From positions 2,528,486-2,592,485 of the forward strand of contig NZ_JH993797.1 in the NCBI RefSeq assembly GCF_000316115.1: a stretch of DNA of 64,000 nt, in the 5' to 3' direction. A program made the translations under genes and the position numbers. The notes under the pieces were generated by a model. The model searched no databases, was not told where the DNA came from, and saw nothing but the letters and a program-made list of their open reading frames with translations. This document shows, piece after piece, positions 1-8,873 of the stretch. How positions within the stretch are numbered: the stretch's first letter is position 1; the number at the start of each line of letters is the position of its first letter. This stretch comes from Leptolyngbya sp. PCC 7375 (GTDB taxonomy: Bacteria > Cyanobacteriota > Cyanobacteriia > Phormidesmidales > Phormidesmidaceae).

Positions 1-324
1 GTTCGCCATTTCGCGCAATTTACTAGGTACCAATCCTTAAAACTTCAACATTGATTCCGGGAAAGCGATATATGCTGGATCTTCGTCAGAACTTCACGCA
101 GATTCCTGAGACTGACTTGTAAGCCAATACCGTGAGCAATTATACTTAATTTCAATATAGAACGATAATCCATTTGTTAGGCTCGGGCATCCCTTTATTA
201 CATGAATTTGGCACAGGCTTGACTGTGATATCTACGAGCCCGGGCTGTTTCGACAATGGGATATCATTGATTTTGCTAACGCAAACGCTAATTTGACGCA
301 GTTGTACGACAGAGGGTAAGCGCA
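1..324. other. Leader region upstream of gap2
   Basis: No convincing gene lies here. One short open stretch (about 27-119) has no good start or ribosome binding site and is dismissed. A 10-bp palindrome AGCCCGGGCT sits at 237-246. The string AGAGGG at about 311-316 lies at suitable distance before the GTG start of gap2 and is the probable ribosome binding site. The promoter of gap2 should be in this region but I cannot place it with confidence. Confidence 0.6.
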
Positions 325-1344
325 GTGATTAGAGTAGCTATCAACGGTTTTGGGCGCATTGGACGCAACTTCCTACGCTGTTGGTTAACCAGAGAAAATT
401 CAGGATTTGACATTGTTGCAATCAACAATACCTCGGATCCTAAAACAGCTTGTCATTTGCTGAAGTATGACTCCTTGTTGGGACGCTTGGATGCAGATGT
501 TAGCTTCACCGACGACACTATTACCGTCGGCGATAAGACTATCAAATGCTGTTCTGATCGCAACCCCAACAATTTGCCTTGGGGTGCTTGGGATATTGAT
601 CTTGTAATTGAATCCACAGGCGTTTTTGTTAGTGAAGAGGGCGCACGCCGCCACTTAGAGGCGGGAGCCAAGCAGGTTCTGATTACAGCTCCTGGGAAAG
701 GTGGCAACATTGATACATATGTGGTTGGCGTTAATGCTGACCAGTATGTTCACGGTAAGAATCCCATCATCAGCAACGCTAGCTGCACCACTAACTGCTT
801 AGCGCCCGTAGTTAAGGTCATTAACGACGCCTTTGGCATCATCAAAGGAACAATGACCACTACCCATAGCTATACAGGTGATCAGCGCATTTTAGATGCT
901 AGCCACCGTGATTTGCGCCGTGCCCGTGCAGCTGCCATCAACATTGTGCCGACATCCACCGGTGCTGCTAAGGCCGTGGCTCTAGTTATTCCTGATATGA
1001 AGGGTAAGCTTAACGGCATTGCAATGCGCGTCCCCACACCCAACGTTTCCGTCGTTGACTTGGTTGTTCAGGTTGAAAAGAAGACAATCAAGGAAGAAGT
1101 TAACGAGGCCATGAAAGCTGCTGCTGCTAGTGGCTCTATGAAGGGAATTCTGGGCTATACAGAAGAGCCTCTTGTTTCCATCGACTATCGTAAAACTGAT
1201 GAATCTTCGATTGTTGACTCCAGCCTAACGTTGGTTATGGATGGTGACATGGTTAAGGTTGTTGCTTGGTATGACAATGAGTGGGGCTATAGCCAACGCG
1301 TTGTTGATCTAGCTGAGGTTGTTGCGGCTAATTGGCAAGCATAA
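325..1344 (+). CDS. gap2: Glyceraldehyde-3-phosphate dehydrogenase, Calvin-cycle type
   Basis: This 339-residue cytosolic enzyme interconverts 1,3-bisphosphoglycerate and glyceraldehyde-3-phosphate. The cyanobacterial Gap2 class works in the photosynthetic direction and can use NADPH. The N-terminal Rossmann motif INGFGRIGRN is at residues 6-15. The catalytic cysteine lies in SNASCTTNC (Cys154) and the catalytic histidine in TTTHSYTGDQ (His181). Length matches the family. Translation starts at a GTG preceded by AGAGGG. Gap2 rather than the glycolytic Gap1 is inferred from overall resemblance to plastid and cyanobacterial GapA/B-like sequences. A stem-loop directly downstream probably ends the transcript, so the gene appears monocistronic. 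Confidence 0.96.
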   Translation: MIRVAINGFGRIGRNFLRCWLTRENSGFDIVAINNTSDPKTACHLLKYDSLLGRLDADVSFTDDTITVGDKTIKCCSDRNPNNLPWGAWDIDLVIESTGVFVSEEGARRHLEAGAKQVLITAPGKGGNIDTYVVGVNADQYVHGKNPIISNASCTTNCLAPVVKVINDAFGIIKGTMTTTHSYTGDQRILDASHRDLRRARAAAINIVPTSTGAAKAVALVIPDMKGKLNGIAMRVPTPNVSVVDLVVQVEKKTIKEEVNEAMKAAAASGSMKGILGYTEEPLVSIDYRKTDESSIVDSSLTLVMDGDMVKVVAWYDNEWGYSQRVVDLAEVVAANWQA

Positions 1345-1368
1345 CCCACGTGTAGCTTTCTAAGCATT

Positions 1369-1405
1369 CAAAGCCCGCTGTATCTTGTATGCAACGGGCT
1401 TTGTC
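1369..1405 (+). terminator. Probable terminator of gap2
   Basis: A 9-bp stem CAAAGCCCG (1369-1377) pairs with CGGGCTTTG (1395-1403), with a 17-nt loop, 24 bases after the gap2 stop codon. The T-run is short, but position and GC-rich stem fit an intrinsic terminator. It also faces the 3' end of the converging TPR gene and may serve both. Confidence 0.7.
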
Positions 1406-1457
1406 TATAAACAACACATCCAGTGGATAGTGGTTCCCATGTCTCAAGACTTAAATG

Positions 1458-2495
1458 TTATACGGTCTGCTCTACTTGAGACCTATAGCACTTGAACAAA
1501 TGTTGGTATTTAAGAATACGATCAAAGTCTCCTAAAGCTAAACAGGTCGTTTTCAAGGTGTTGAGTGCCTGCTGTTGCAGATTCAAGTTTTGCAGTGCTA
1601 AACACACCTGAAGTCGTTGTTCTTGGTAACGAACAACGTCATCCGTCTGGCCTAAAGCATCATAGTTAATGCTTAAACTGTCTAAACTTTGTTCTTGAGC
1701 CCTTAAATCACTTAATTCTCGGGCTAATTGGAGACGTTGTTTCAGATAGCCAACCGCCAATTGATAACGGCCTAACGCGTAGCAAGCAGTCGCTAAGTTA
1801 CGCAGAATTTTGATCGCTGCCGATTTATCCAACCTAGGATTGTCTATATCTAAAAGTCTGCTGTAGTATTCAACAGTTTTGCCATAGTCACCGATACGAT
1901 GATAGAGATTGCCAATATTGCGTAAAATCTGAACTACATTTTTGGAACCTTGATGTGATTGTGCTAATTGCAAGCTTTGTTCATAACAATCAATGGCCTG
2001 AGGATACTGACTTTTTGCTTTATAGGCTAAGCCCAAGTTGTTAAGGCAACGGCTCAGCACCTTATCGTTATTCAGTTCTTTAGCTAGCTCATAACCTTGC
2101 CACAGAGCATTGAGCGCTTTATCTAGATCATTCAGGTGGCGATAGCTATTACCAATTTGATCTAGAGCTGACATTTGCAAATAAACATAGTTAGAGGCTT
2201 TAGCAATATCAAGGGCTCTGCGAGCAGAGTCTAAGGCCCAGAGATAACGCTGTTGACTATACTGAATCAGCGCAATGGCATGATAAATTTTGCCTTCTAA
2301 GAGGCGATCATCTGTTGGACTCAGGCTATGCAAGGCAATTTGCAATGTGTCTAATGCAGACGAGTATCGACCCTGACGATGGTAAGCTAATCCTTCCTTG
2401 AGATAGTGATTAGCTATCTTATCTGCACTACTTTGTGCCGCAGGCAGTTGACTACCGGAGATCACTATTGGCGAATCCTTATTGTGCATACTCAA
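1458..2495 (-). CDS. Tetratricopeptide repeat protein
   Basis: A 345-residue protein made almost wholly of TPR-like helical pairs from about residue 25 onward, roughly seven units. Typical signatures are LNNLGLAYKAKSQYPQAIDC, LRNIGNLYHRIGDY and LRNLATACYALGRYQLAVGY. TPRs mediate protein-protein contacts, so a scaffold or regulatory role is likely, but no partner can be named. There is no clear signal peptide or transmembrane segment, so it is probably cytoplasmic. The gene stands alone, convergent with gap2, and a 13-bp tandem repeat lies just upstream of its start. Confidence 0.8.
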   Translation of the reverse strand: MSMHNKDSPIVISGSQLPAAQSSADKIANHYLKEGLAYHRQGRYSSALDTLQIALHSLSPTDDRLLEGKIYHAIALIQYSQQRYLWALDSARRALDIAKASNYVYLQMSALDQIGNSYRHLNDLDKALNALWQGYELAKELNNDKVLSRCLNNLGLAYKAKSQYPQAIDCYEQSLQLAQSHQGSKNVVQILRNIGNLYHRIGDYGKTVEYYSRLLDIDNPRLDKSAAIKILRNLATACYALGRYQLAVGYLKQRLQLARELSDLRAQEQSLDSLSINYDALGQTDDVVRYQEQRLQVCLALQNLNLQQQALNTLKTTCLALGDFDRILKYQHLFKCYRSQVEQTV

Positions 2496-2508
2496 ATCTC
2501 CAGGAAGC

Positions 2509-2560
2509 TTAGTCAGCTCAGTTAGTCAGCTCAGTTAGTTAGCTCAGTTAGTCAGCGCAA
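2509..2560. repeat. Four tandem 13-bp repeats
   Basis: Four head-to-tail copies of TTAGTCAGCTCAG at 2509-2521, 2522-2534, 2535-2547 (one change) and 2548-2560 (changes at the end). They lie 14 bases upstream of the TPR gene start, in its probable leader. Short tandem repeats of this type are common in cyanobacterial intergenic DNA. Confidence 0.9.
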
Positions 2561-2736
2561 TGCGAGCATGAATCTACGTACGCATCTATACTAATGTGCT
2601 CGTTGAAAGCCCCATAACCGTACTAACCCCTAGTTGATTGCCACGGTCTTTAGTTCAGCTAAATAGCTGACCATAATATGGGCCGTCAGTTAATCCCTAT
2701 GATGGAAAGAGACACCCACCGCTATAGGCAATTATT

Positions 2737-4398
2737 TTGACCGCGTCCGTATTTGCAGCCGAACATCTACTTTTTGAGCCCGCTGCCCCCCACTCCAATG
2801 CAGTTCCCGTTATTTTCGCGTTTCCCAACGAATATTCCGTTGGGATTACGAGTTTGGGGTATCAGGTAATTTGGGCCATGTTGGCCCAGCGCAGCGATCT
2901 GGCCGTGGGCCGTCTGTTTACAGACTTGGCCAGTGGTCTGCCTGCCAAGCCTGAGCTCATGGGGTTTTCGGTGTCCTGGGAATTGGACTATATCAATATT
3001 TTAAATTTGCTAGAGCAGCAGCAGATTCCTATTCGTAGCTGCGATCGCACCTCCGATCATCCCCTCATTTTTGGCGGCGGTCCGGTCCTCACCGCTAACC
3101 CTGAACCCTTTGCTGACTTCTTTGATATTGTTCTTTTGGGCGATGGTGAAGATCTGATTCCCACTTTTATAGACACCTACCAAACTGTACGGGACGCCAG
3201 CCGATGGGAACAGTTGCAGACTCTGGCCCAGGTCCCTGGCATCTACATACCCAGCCTCTATCAACCCATATACGACGCCCCCACCGGACCCATCAGTCGA
3301 GTAGAACCCGCCGATGGTGTCCCCGCCGTTGTCAAAAAACAAACATACCGAGGCAATGTGCTGCTAGCCTCGACGGTGGTTACGGAAAAGGCTGCCTGGG
3401 AAAATATTTTTATGGTGGAGGTGGTACGCAGCTGCCCCGAGATGTGTCGATTTTGCCTGGCCAGCTATCTAACGCTGCCGTTTCGTACGGCCAGTCTGGA
3501 TGAATCGCTAATTCCTGCCATTGACCGTGGCTTGGCAGTCACCAAACGGTTAGGGCTATTGGGGGCCTCGGTGACTCAGCACCCAGGGTTTGAGGAGCTA
3601 CTGGACTATATTAATCGGCCCGAATACGATGATGTCCGGCTGAGTATTGCTTCGGTGCGCACCAATACTGTCAATGAGAAACTGGCCCATACGCTGGTTA
3701 ACCACGGGACCAAGTCCATCACCATTGCCGTGGAAAGTGGTTCAGAACGGGTTCGTGAAACCATTAATAAAAAGCTTGAAACCGCCGATATTGAACGCGC
3801 CGTCGTCAATGCTAAAGTGGGCGGTCTCAGCAGCGTTAAACTCTACGGTATGGCCGGTATCCCTGGTGAAACGGAGACCGATTTAGAGGATACGGCCAAC
3901 ATGATGCTGCAATTAAAGAAGGCGGCTAAGGGACTGCGGCTCACCCTAGGCTGTAGTACGTTTGTCCCTAAGTCACACACCCCATTTCAGTGGTATGGCG
4001 TGAATCCTAAAGCAGAAAAGCGGCTGAAGTTTTTACAGAAGAAGCTGCGATCGCAAGGCATCAATTTCAGACCAGAAAGCTACAACTGGTCAGTTATTCA
4101 AACTCTTATTTCCAGAGGCGATCGACGCATTGGTCAGCTATTAGAACTCACCCGCCACTACGGAGATTCCTTGGGCAGCTACCGTCGGGCCTTTAAAGAA
4201 CTAAAAGGGCAACTTCCCCCCCTAGAGTTCTATGTCTATACAGACTGGCCAACGGAACAGCCCCTACCCTGGGACCATTTAGAAGGTCCCCTGCCAAAAC
4301 CCACACTGATTAAACATCTGCAAACAGCAGAGTCCTACATGGATGAACCTAGATTGTGCAGGGCTACTCCTGAAGTTAACTTATGTGGATCCGTTTGA
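2737..4398 (+). CDS. Radical SAM protein with N-terminal B12-binding-like domain
   Basis: A 553-residue protein. The N-terminal half (about residues 20-170) resembles a cobalamin-binding Rossmann domain, with FGGGPVLTANPEPFADFFD and a following LLGDGE segment. The radical SAM core follows, with the cluster motif CPEMCRFC (CxxxCxxC), a GSERVRETINKK element typical of Elp3/MiaB-type enzymes, and a glycine-rich GMAGIPGE segment. Such proteins cleave S-adenosylmethionine with a 4Fe-4S cluster; the substrate is unknown. The start is TTG, since an in-frame stop lies just upstream and there is no nearby ATG. It belongs to a family widespread in cyanobacteria, from general resemblance. The 3' end overlaps the convergent small membrane protein gene by 23 bp. 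Confidence 0.85.
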   Translation: MTASVFAAEHLLFEPAAPHSNAVPVIFAFPNEYSVGITSLGYQVIWAMLAQRSDLAVGRLFTDLASGLPAKPELMGFSVSWELDYINILNLLEQQQIPIRSCDRTSDHPLIFGGGPVLTANPEPFADFFDIVLLGDGEDLIPTFIDTYQTVRDASRWEQLQTLAQVPGIYIPSLYQPIYDAPTGPISRVEPADGVPAVVKKQTYRGNVLLASTVVTEKAAWENIFMVEVVRSCPEMCRFCLASYLTLPFRTASLDESLIPAIDRGLAVTKRLGLLGASVTQHPGFEELLDYINRPEYDDVRLSIASVRTNTVNEKLAHTLVNHGTKSITIAVESGSERVRETINKKLETADIERAVVNAKVGGLSSVKLYGMAGIPGETETDLEDTANMMLQLKKAAKGLRLTLGCSTFVPKSHTPFQWYGVNPKAEKRLKFLQKKLRSQGINFRPESYNWSVIQTLISRGDRRIGQLLELTRHYGDSLGSYRRAFKELKGQLPPLEFYVYTDWPTEQPLPWDHLEGPLPKPTLIKHLQTAESYMDEPRLCRATPEVNLCGSV

Positions 4399-4615
4399 AA
4401 TCAAAAGCAACATCGCTGTTGACGCTAAACCGTGACACTATGTTTTTCCAAAAAATAAACGGCAGCGTGATCGGCCAAAGTATGCCGGCAACAATGACAA
4501 AAGCCCAGTTCAGGATGCTCCTTTTAGAAGCAGCGGTATCCCTAAAAAAGGCAAATAACGCAATTAAGAACGTGAGCATAGTGGGCAACAAGTAGTATAA
4601 GTAGCTCATAGTCAA
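4376..4615 (-). CDS. Small two-helix membrane protein, unknown function
   Basis: A 79-residue protein with two hydrophobic segments (about residues 4-24 and 35-56, the second rich in W, P and F) separated by a short charged loop with FRDTAASKRS, which predicts a hairpin in the membrane. The composition is what one expects of a real small membrane protein, while the opposite-strand frame here is not. It overlaps the 3' end of the radical SAM gene by 23 bp in convergent orientation. I recognise similar short proteins in cyanobacteria but know no function. Confidence 0.6.
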   Translation of the reverse strand: MTMSYLYYLLPTMLTFLIALFAFFRDTAASKRSILNWAFVIVAGILWPITLPFIFWKNIVSRFSVNSDVAFDFKRIHIS

Positions 4616-4697
4616 TCAGAGACTTAAAGGCATAGACACAGAAAGCCAACAGTCGATGAGCATAGAAACTATACGCTCACTCGCCTCTCCACAGAAG

Positions 4698-5732
4698 TCA
4701 ACTGTTATACCACCCCCAATGATTCACCTGGCCCAGTAAATGCTGGGCCGCCTGCAAAACTGACATCTCAGCAATATCAATTTTGGGAATTTCTTTACCG
4801 CGACGCACCAAGTCATGGCGGTAAGTACGATCATAATAAGTCAAGATAATTGCCGCCGCATCTGCCAGTTCACCCCTCTTAATGTGTTGAATGGCTTCTT
4901 GGGTGCGTAGTCCCCCCAAACGCTTGCGGAGACGCTCAGTAGCGGCTGTTAACTCATCTGGGTTTGCTTGACCATAAACATCCACCAAAATTGCCAACCG
5001 TTCTGACTCGGAGCGAACCACCTCCAGAGTGTGAGCCGCTTCCATCTGGTCCACAAGTTCCTCTGGTACCCGGCAGGTACCCACACGGCGACTTTCCGCC
5101 TCAACCCAAACAGGGCGCTGAGGGTTAAAGGTTGCCCATTGCTCAGCAATCAGATTTTCAAACTGCTCAGTACTGGGCTGGGGGGGCAACATCAGGGCTC
5201 CATAGCTGCTGCCACGATGATTGGCTAAACCTTCTAGGTCTAAAACCTGTTCTCCTAACTTTCTAAGGGCATGGAGAATATCGGTTTTGCCTGTGCCAGT
5301 CATACCGCCCACCACAATCAGGGTTCGAGGGGTGGCTAACGTGGTTCTCACCCAGTGGCGAAAAGCCTTATAGCCCCCTTTCAACAACTTGACCTCTAAA
5401 CCACTGGTCTCTAAAAGCCAGCCAACAGACCCACTGCGCATCCCACCACGCCAGCAGTGCACCCTGACCTGACGCTCCGGAGCCAAAGCCTTAGCCTGTT
5501 TAACTAAACTCACCATTTTAGGAGCCACTAACTCCAACCCCAATTCAACGGCAGTCTCTTGCCCCTGCTGCTTGTAGCAAGTGCCCACCTGAGTCCGTTC
5601 TTCATCCGAAAACAGAGGAAAGCTCAAGGCCTCAGGCAGATGCCCCTGGGTATACTCCCCAGGACTACGCACATCTAAAATCGGACCGGGGGCCTGCCAA
5701 AAGTCAGAAATCGGGAGAAGTTGGGTCACCAC
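4698..5732 (-). CDS. mnmH: tRNA 2-selenouridine synthase
   Basis: MnmH (SelU, YbbB) replaces sulfur by selenium in the wobble 2-thiouridine of some tRNAs, using selenophosphate. The rhodanese-like domain comes first, with LDVRSPGEYTQGHLPEA and the catalytic-cysteine loop VHCWRGGMRS. It is followed by a P-loop domain with GGMTGTGKTDIL. The frame is open up to 5825, but that would overlap the upstream selD by 56 bp; a GTG at 5732 just before TQLLPISDFW gives a normal N-terminus, so I prefer it, without a strong ribosome binding site. It lies immediately downstream of the SelD fusion that makes its substrate, so the two probably form an operon. Confidence 0.9.
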   Translation of the reverse strand: MVTQLLPISDFWQAPGPILDVRSPGEYTQGHLPEALSFPLFSDEERTQVGTCYKQQGQETAVELGLELVAPKMVSLVKQAKALAPERQVRVHCWRGGMRSGSVGWLLETSGLEVKLLKGGYKAFRHWVRTTLATPRTLIVVGGMTGTGKTDILHALRKLGEQVLDLEGLANHRGSSYGALMLPPQPSTEQFENLIAEQWATFNPQRPVWVEAESRRVGTCRVPEELVDQMEAAHTLEVVRSESERLAILVDVYGQANPDELTAATERLRKRLGGLRTQEAIQHIKRGELADAAAIILTYYDRTYRHDLVRRGKEIPKIDIAEMSVLQAAQHLLGQVNHWGWYNS

Positions 5733-5769
5733 ATGGTTACTGAAAAAACAAATGAAACCTCTCAGGATT

Positions 5770-8007
5770 TCACCTTCTGATTGTAAAAGGCGCTTGTCCC
5801 TCCACAGTAGGGACAACATTGCCAATGTGACGGCTATGAATATATCCCTGAGTCTTTAAAGCACTCAAGCAATCATTGACACGCTCCTGGGGAATGGCTG
5901 CCACGAGTCCTCCAGACGTTTGAGGGTCAAACAAGAGTGGGTAATTGGAGTGATGGGGGTGAGGATTATGTAAGTGCCGTTCAATCTGCTGATTACGTTT
6001 TTGGAGAGAGCTAAGATAGCCCGCCTCAAAACAGGGGTGAGCGCCGGGCAATACAGGCAGAGCATCCAGATTCAAATCTATCGCTACCTCAGGCTGCAAC
6101 ATTTCATGGAGATGGCCCAATAAACCAAATCCGGTCACATCCGTACAGGCCACTACACCATGGTTTTGGAAACACTTGGCAGCCATCTGATTTGACTGCA
6201 CCATAGTGGCCACAGCAGCTTCGATCCACCGCCCTTTAGCCGCCCGCTGCATATCTGCCGCAAATAATACCCCCGTCCCCAGGGGCTTAGTCAAAATTAA
6301 GCCTAAACCAGGTCGCAAGTTTTGTTTGGTCAAAATCTGATCGGCAGCAACCCAACCGTTACAGGCAAAACCTAGAGATAGCTCTGGACCTTCGTTGGTG
6401 TGCCCGCCCACGAGCCAGGTCTGGGCAGGGGCCAATGCCTGGTAGGTCCCTGCCATCAGCTGATAAAGGGTCTCCGTTTGGAGAGTATCTGTTCCGTAGG
6501 GCAATGTAGCCAGCGCTAAAACCGTTTGGGGCGTTGCCCCCATGGCAAAGAGATCGCTTAAACAGTGGTTCACACAGATTTGCGCAAACGTGTAGGGATC
6601 ATCCACAATGGCTCGAAACTGATCCACCGTTTGCACGGCTAGCTTGTCAGCGGGCATGGCAACTACTGCAGCATCATCCGGTGCATCTAAACCGACCTTG
6701 ACGGGGTTCGACCAGTGCTCCATCTCTGGAAATTCTGCCCTGGCGCGGTTTAAGGCTCGACTCAGCACTGAGCTACTGACCTTGGAGCCACATCCGGCAC
6801 AGTGGGGCGTCATGGTTGCACTCTCCGGTGTCATCTTGCTACCGCTGACCATGGGGGGGAACTGATCAAACAGCGCCATAAATTTGCCGTCGATCTGATG
6901 TTTCCAGCGCCGAAACCATATAGATTCAGCGGACCAACGACCGCGAGATGCGATCGCACCCCCCATGCCCAAGTCAATTATGTTGAGAAACTGACGCTGA
7001 GGCTTAAAGGGCTTGAGGGATTTTCCAGAGAAATAACGCTGCAGATTGTTATATAGGGGGGGGCCTTGTCGCACAGCAAATACCCCAGCCTTAGGACGGC
7101 GATGGTTCGCCATGGTAGCCACATCCCCCACAGCAAATATATTGGAGTGGGACAAGGTTTGCAGCGTATCTTGGACCAAAATAAACCCATCTTTATCCGT
7201 TGATAGCCCCGTACGAGCCAGCCAGGGTGCGGCACTGGCACTGGTAACCCAAAACACGCGATCGCAACTCACCTTTAACCCCGACTCACAGTGCACCTGG
7301 ACAGCCCCCGCTATCGCTGGTTCCAATGCACAAACCGATTCTGATAAATGGGTATGGATGTGGCGATCTCGAAAAATCTTAGCTAGCTGGCGTTGCGTCG
7401 TCCGATTGCGCCCCGTCGCCAGCCGCGCCCCTCGATGAAACACATGGATATTTGCCGCTGCACCCACAACCTGCTGTAGCCGCACCTGCATGTTGAGGGC
7501 TAGCTCCACTCCACCGACACCACCACCGACAATGCCAATGGTGGCCGACTGCGCCTGATCTAATCCTTCTAAATAGTGATGCCAGGCTCGTAACAAGTTG
7601 GGCACAGGTTTGGCCGGAATTGCATATTCTTTCGCCCCCGGCACCGACACTGTCCCCGGTGTACTACCAATATCGATGGACAGAGCGTCATATCGCATCG
7701 GTGGATGATGGCGACAGTGGATCAGCTGTTGATTCACATCAATATCAACCACCTCATCCATAATCAATCGGCAATTGGCAAACCGAGTCAGCGGCCGCAA
7801 ATCAATATGGGACTGGTCAAAGTCATAGAGCCCTGAAATATGGCAAGGCAACATCCCAGAATAAGGAGTATCCACCAGGTTGGTAATCAGCGTCAGCCGC
7901 ACCCCCGCCGGTAGACCTTTCATGCCAATTTTGCGTAGCACAATAGCGTGGGTGTGCCCTCCCCCCACAAAAAATAAATCCGTATGAATCGAAGTTGTCG
8001 CCTGCAT
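5770..8007 (-). CDS. selD: FAD-dependent oxidoreductase fused to selenide, water dikinase
   Basis: A 745-residue two-domain protein. Residues 1 to about 385 form a pyridine nucleotide-disulfide-type oxidoreductase: FFVGGGHTH dinucleotide motif at 12-20, second GIVGGGVGGVE at 158-168, and the FAD-binding FAVGDVATM at 291-299. Residues about 395-745 are SelD, which makes selenophosphate from selenide and ATP. The SelD N-terminal motif reads CAGCGSK: the essential cysteine (Cys406) and lysine (Lys409) are kept, while the second cysteine of the usual GCGCK is serine (Ser408). Such fusions are known in cyanobacteria; the oxidoreductase part may reduce the selenium donor, which is inference. mnmH follows directly. 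Confidence 0.93.
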   Translation of the reverse strand: MQATTSIHTDLFFVGGGHTHAIVLRKIGMKGLPAGVRLTLITNLVDTPYSGMLPCHISGLYDFDQSHIDLRPLTRFANCRLIMDEVVDIDVNQQLIHCRHHPPMRYDALSIDIGSTPGTVSVPGAKEYAIPAKPVPNLLRAWHHYLEGLDQAQSATIGIVGGGVGGVELALNMQVRLQQVVGAAANIHVFHRGARLATGRNRTTQRQLAKIFRDRHIHTHLSESVCALEPAIAGAVQVHCESGLKVSCDRVFWVTSASAAPWLARTGLSTDKDGFILVQDTLQTLSHSNIFAVGDVATMANHRRPKAGVFAVRQGPPLYNNLQRYFSGKSLKPFKPQRQFLNIIDLGMGGAIASRGRWSAESIWFRRWKHQIDGKFMALFDQFPPMVSGSKMTPESATMTPHCAGCGSKVSSSVLSRALNRARAEFPEMEHWSNPVKVGLDAPDDAAVVAMPADKLAVQTVDQFRAIVDDPYTFAQICVNHCLSDLFAMGATPQTVLALATLPYGTDTLQTETLYQLMAGTYQALAPAQTWLVGGHTNEGPELSLGFACNGWVAADQILTKQNLRPGLGLILTKPLGTGVLFAADMQRAAKGRWIEAAVATMVQSNQMAAKCFQNHGVVACTDVTGFGLLGHLHEMLQPEVAIDLNLDALPVLPGAHPCFEAGYLSSLQKRNQQIERHLHNPHPHHSNYPLLFDPQTSGGLVAAIPQERVNDCLSALKTQGYIHSRHIGNVVPTVEGQAPFTIRR

Positions 8008-8123
8008 AGCCGTCAGGGAGCCAATAAAAACCGCGCACCGCGCCCACTATAGATAGCAGAAAAAATAGGGTGACGCGTGAATTTTTCCTGAAGAGCTGGT
8101 GCCAGACTTCAGCTACAGCAACG

Positions 8124-8552
8124 CTAACTAACCACTAATTCCTGAAAGCGCGGATCGCCCCGCAGCCCATCAAATGCAGGCTCTTTATTCGCCATGGCAA
8201 TCCACTGCGTAGGATTGAGGGCAAAGGCCTTTTGTAACGCCAACAGGGCAAAATCATCCGCCTGCATCTGGGCATGGCAGTAGGCCTTGAGATACCAGGC
8301 CAAATCCAGATCCATGTTTAGCGCCACCGCCTGATTAAAATTTGCGATCGCAGGCCGAAACTCTTCCAGCAACATCAGGGCCAGACCACGTCGCACCCAG
8401 GCTTCGTAATAATCAGCCTGGAGGTCAATGGCCCGGGTATAGCATGCGATCGCGTTTTGGGATTGCCCCTGCTCATCCAAGAAAACACCTTTTTGATACC
8501 AATCCACCGGAGTTTGTAATTGCTCATCCATCGATCCCATCCCCCTCTCCAA
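8124..8552 (-). CDS. Small TPR protein
   Basis: At most 142 residues. Two clear TPR units span about residues 18-85 (WYQKGVFLDEQGQSQNAIAC, AWVRRGLALMLLEEFRPAIA), a third is weaker, and the C-terminus ends in a FDGLRGDPRFQELV segment seen at the end of many cyanobacterial TPR proteins. The start is ambiguous: ATGs at 8552, 8540 and 8531 are in frame, and the GA/G-rich run GAGAGGGGG favours 8540 or 8531. The function is likely protein-protein contact; no partner is evident. Confidence 0.75.
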   Translation of the reverse strand: MERGMGSMDEQLQTPVDWYQKGVFLDEQGQSQNAIACYTRAIDLQADYYEAWVRRGLALMLLEEFRPAIANFNQAVALNMDLDLAWYLKAYCHAQMQADDFALLALQKAFALNPTQWIAMANKEPAFDGLRGDPRFQELVVS

Positions 8553-8873
8553 TTCACTCTCAAGACTCCATAGGCCAACCCATATGTTTTATTACAACCA
8601 CCTAAAAACATCCTTGACACTAATCAGAAAAACAAATGTATGCAATTTCAAGAAATTGATGTACATTAGCGGGCAATGCTATGAGCAGCAGTTGGGCAAA
8701 CTAATGCGTTCGACCAATGACTTTCAGTCATAGACGCACTTTATTAAAGCTCCGTAATATTGAGGCTACTCTAGGCTAATTCAGTTCCGCCCTAAACTGA
8801 TTTACCCATTGACCTAGGAAAACATTGTAAAGGCCAGTCTTTCAAAACCAATCGTTCTGCGTTTTCGGGATAT
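8553..8873. other. Divergent intergenic region
   Basis: This spacer separates the minus-strand TPR gene from the plus-strand M23 peptidase, so promoters for both should be here. A TTGACA hexamer occurs at 8614-8619 on the plus strand, with TATGCAAT 19 bases further on, a poor match in spacing. Small inverted repeats are AATTTCAAGAAATT (8643-8656) and ATGAC-TTTCA-GTCAT nearby. No gene is evident. Confidence 0.5.

Noticed and set aside
27..119. Short frame ending just inside the window, possible tail of an upstream gene
   Set aside because: An in-frame stop at 24-26 shows it does not continue from outside, and it has no valid start signal.
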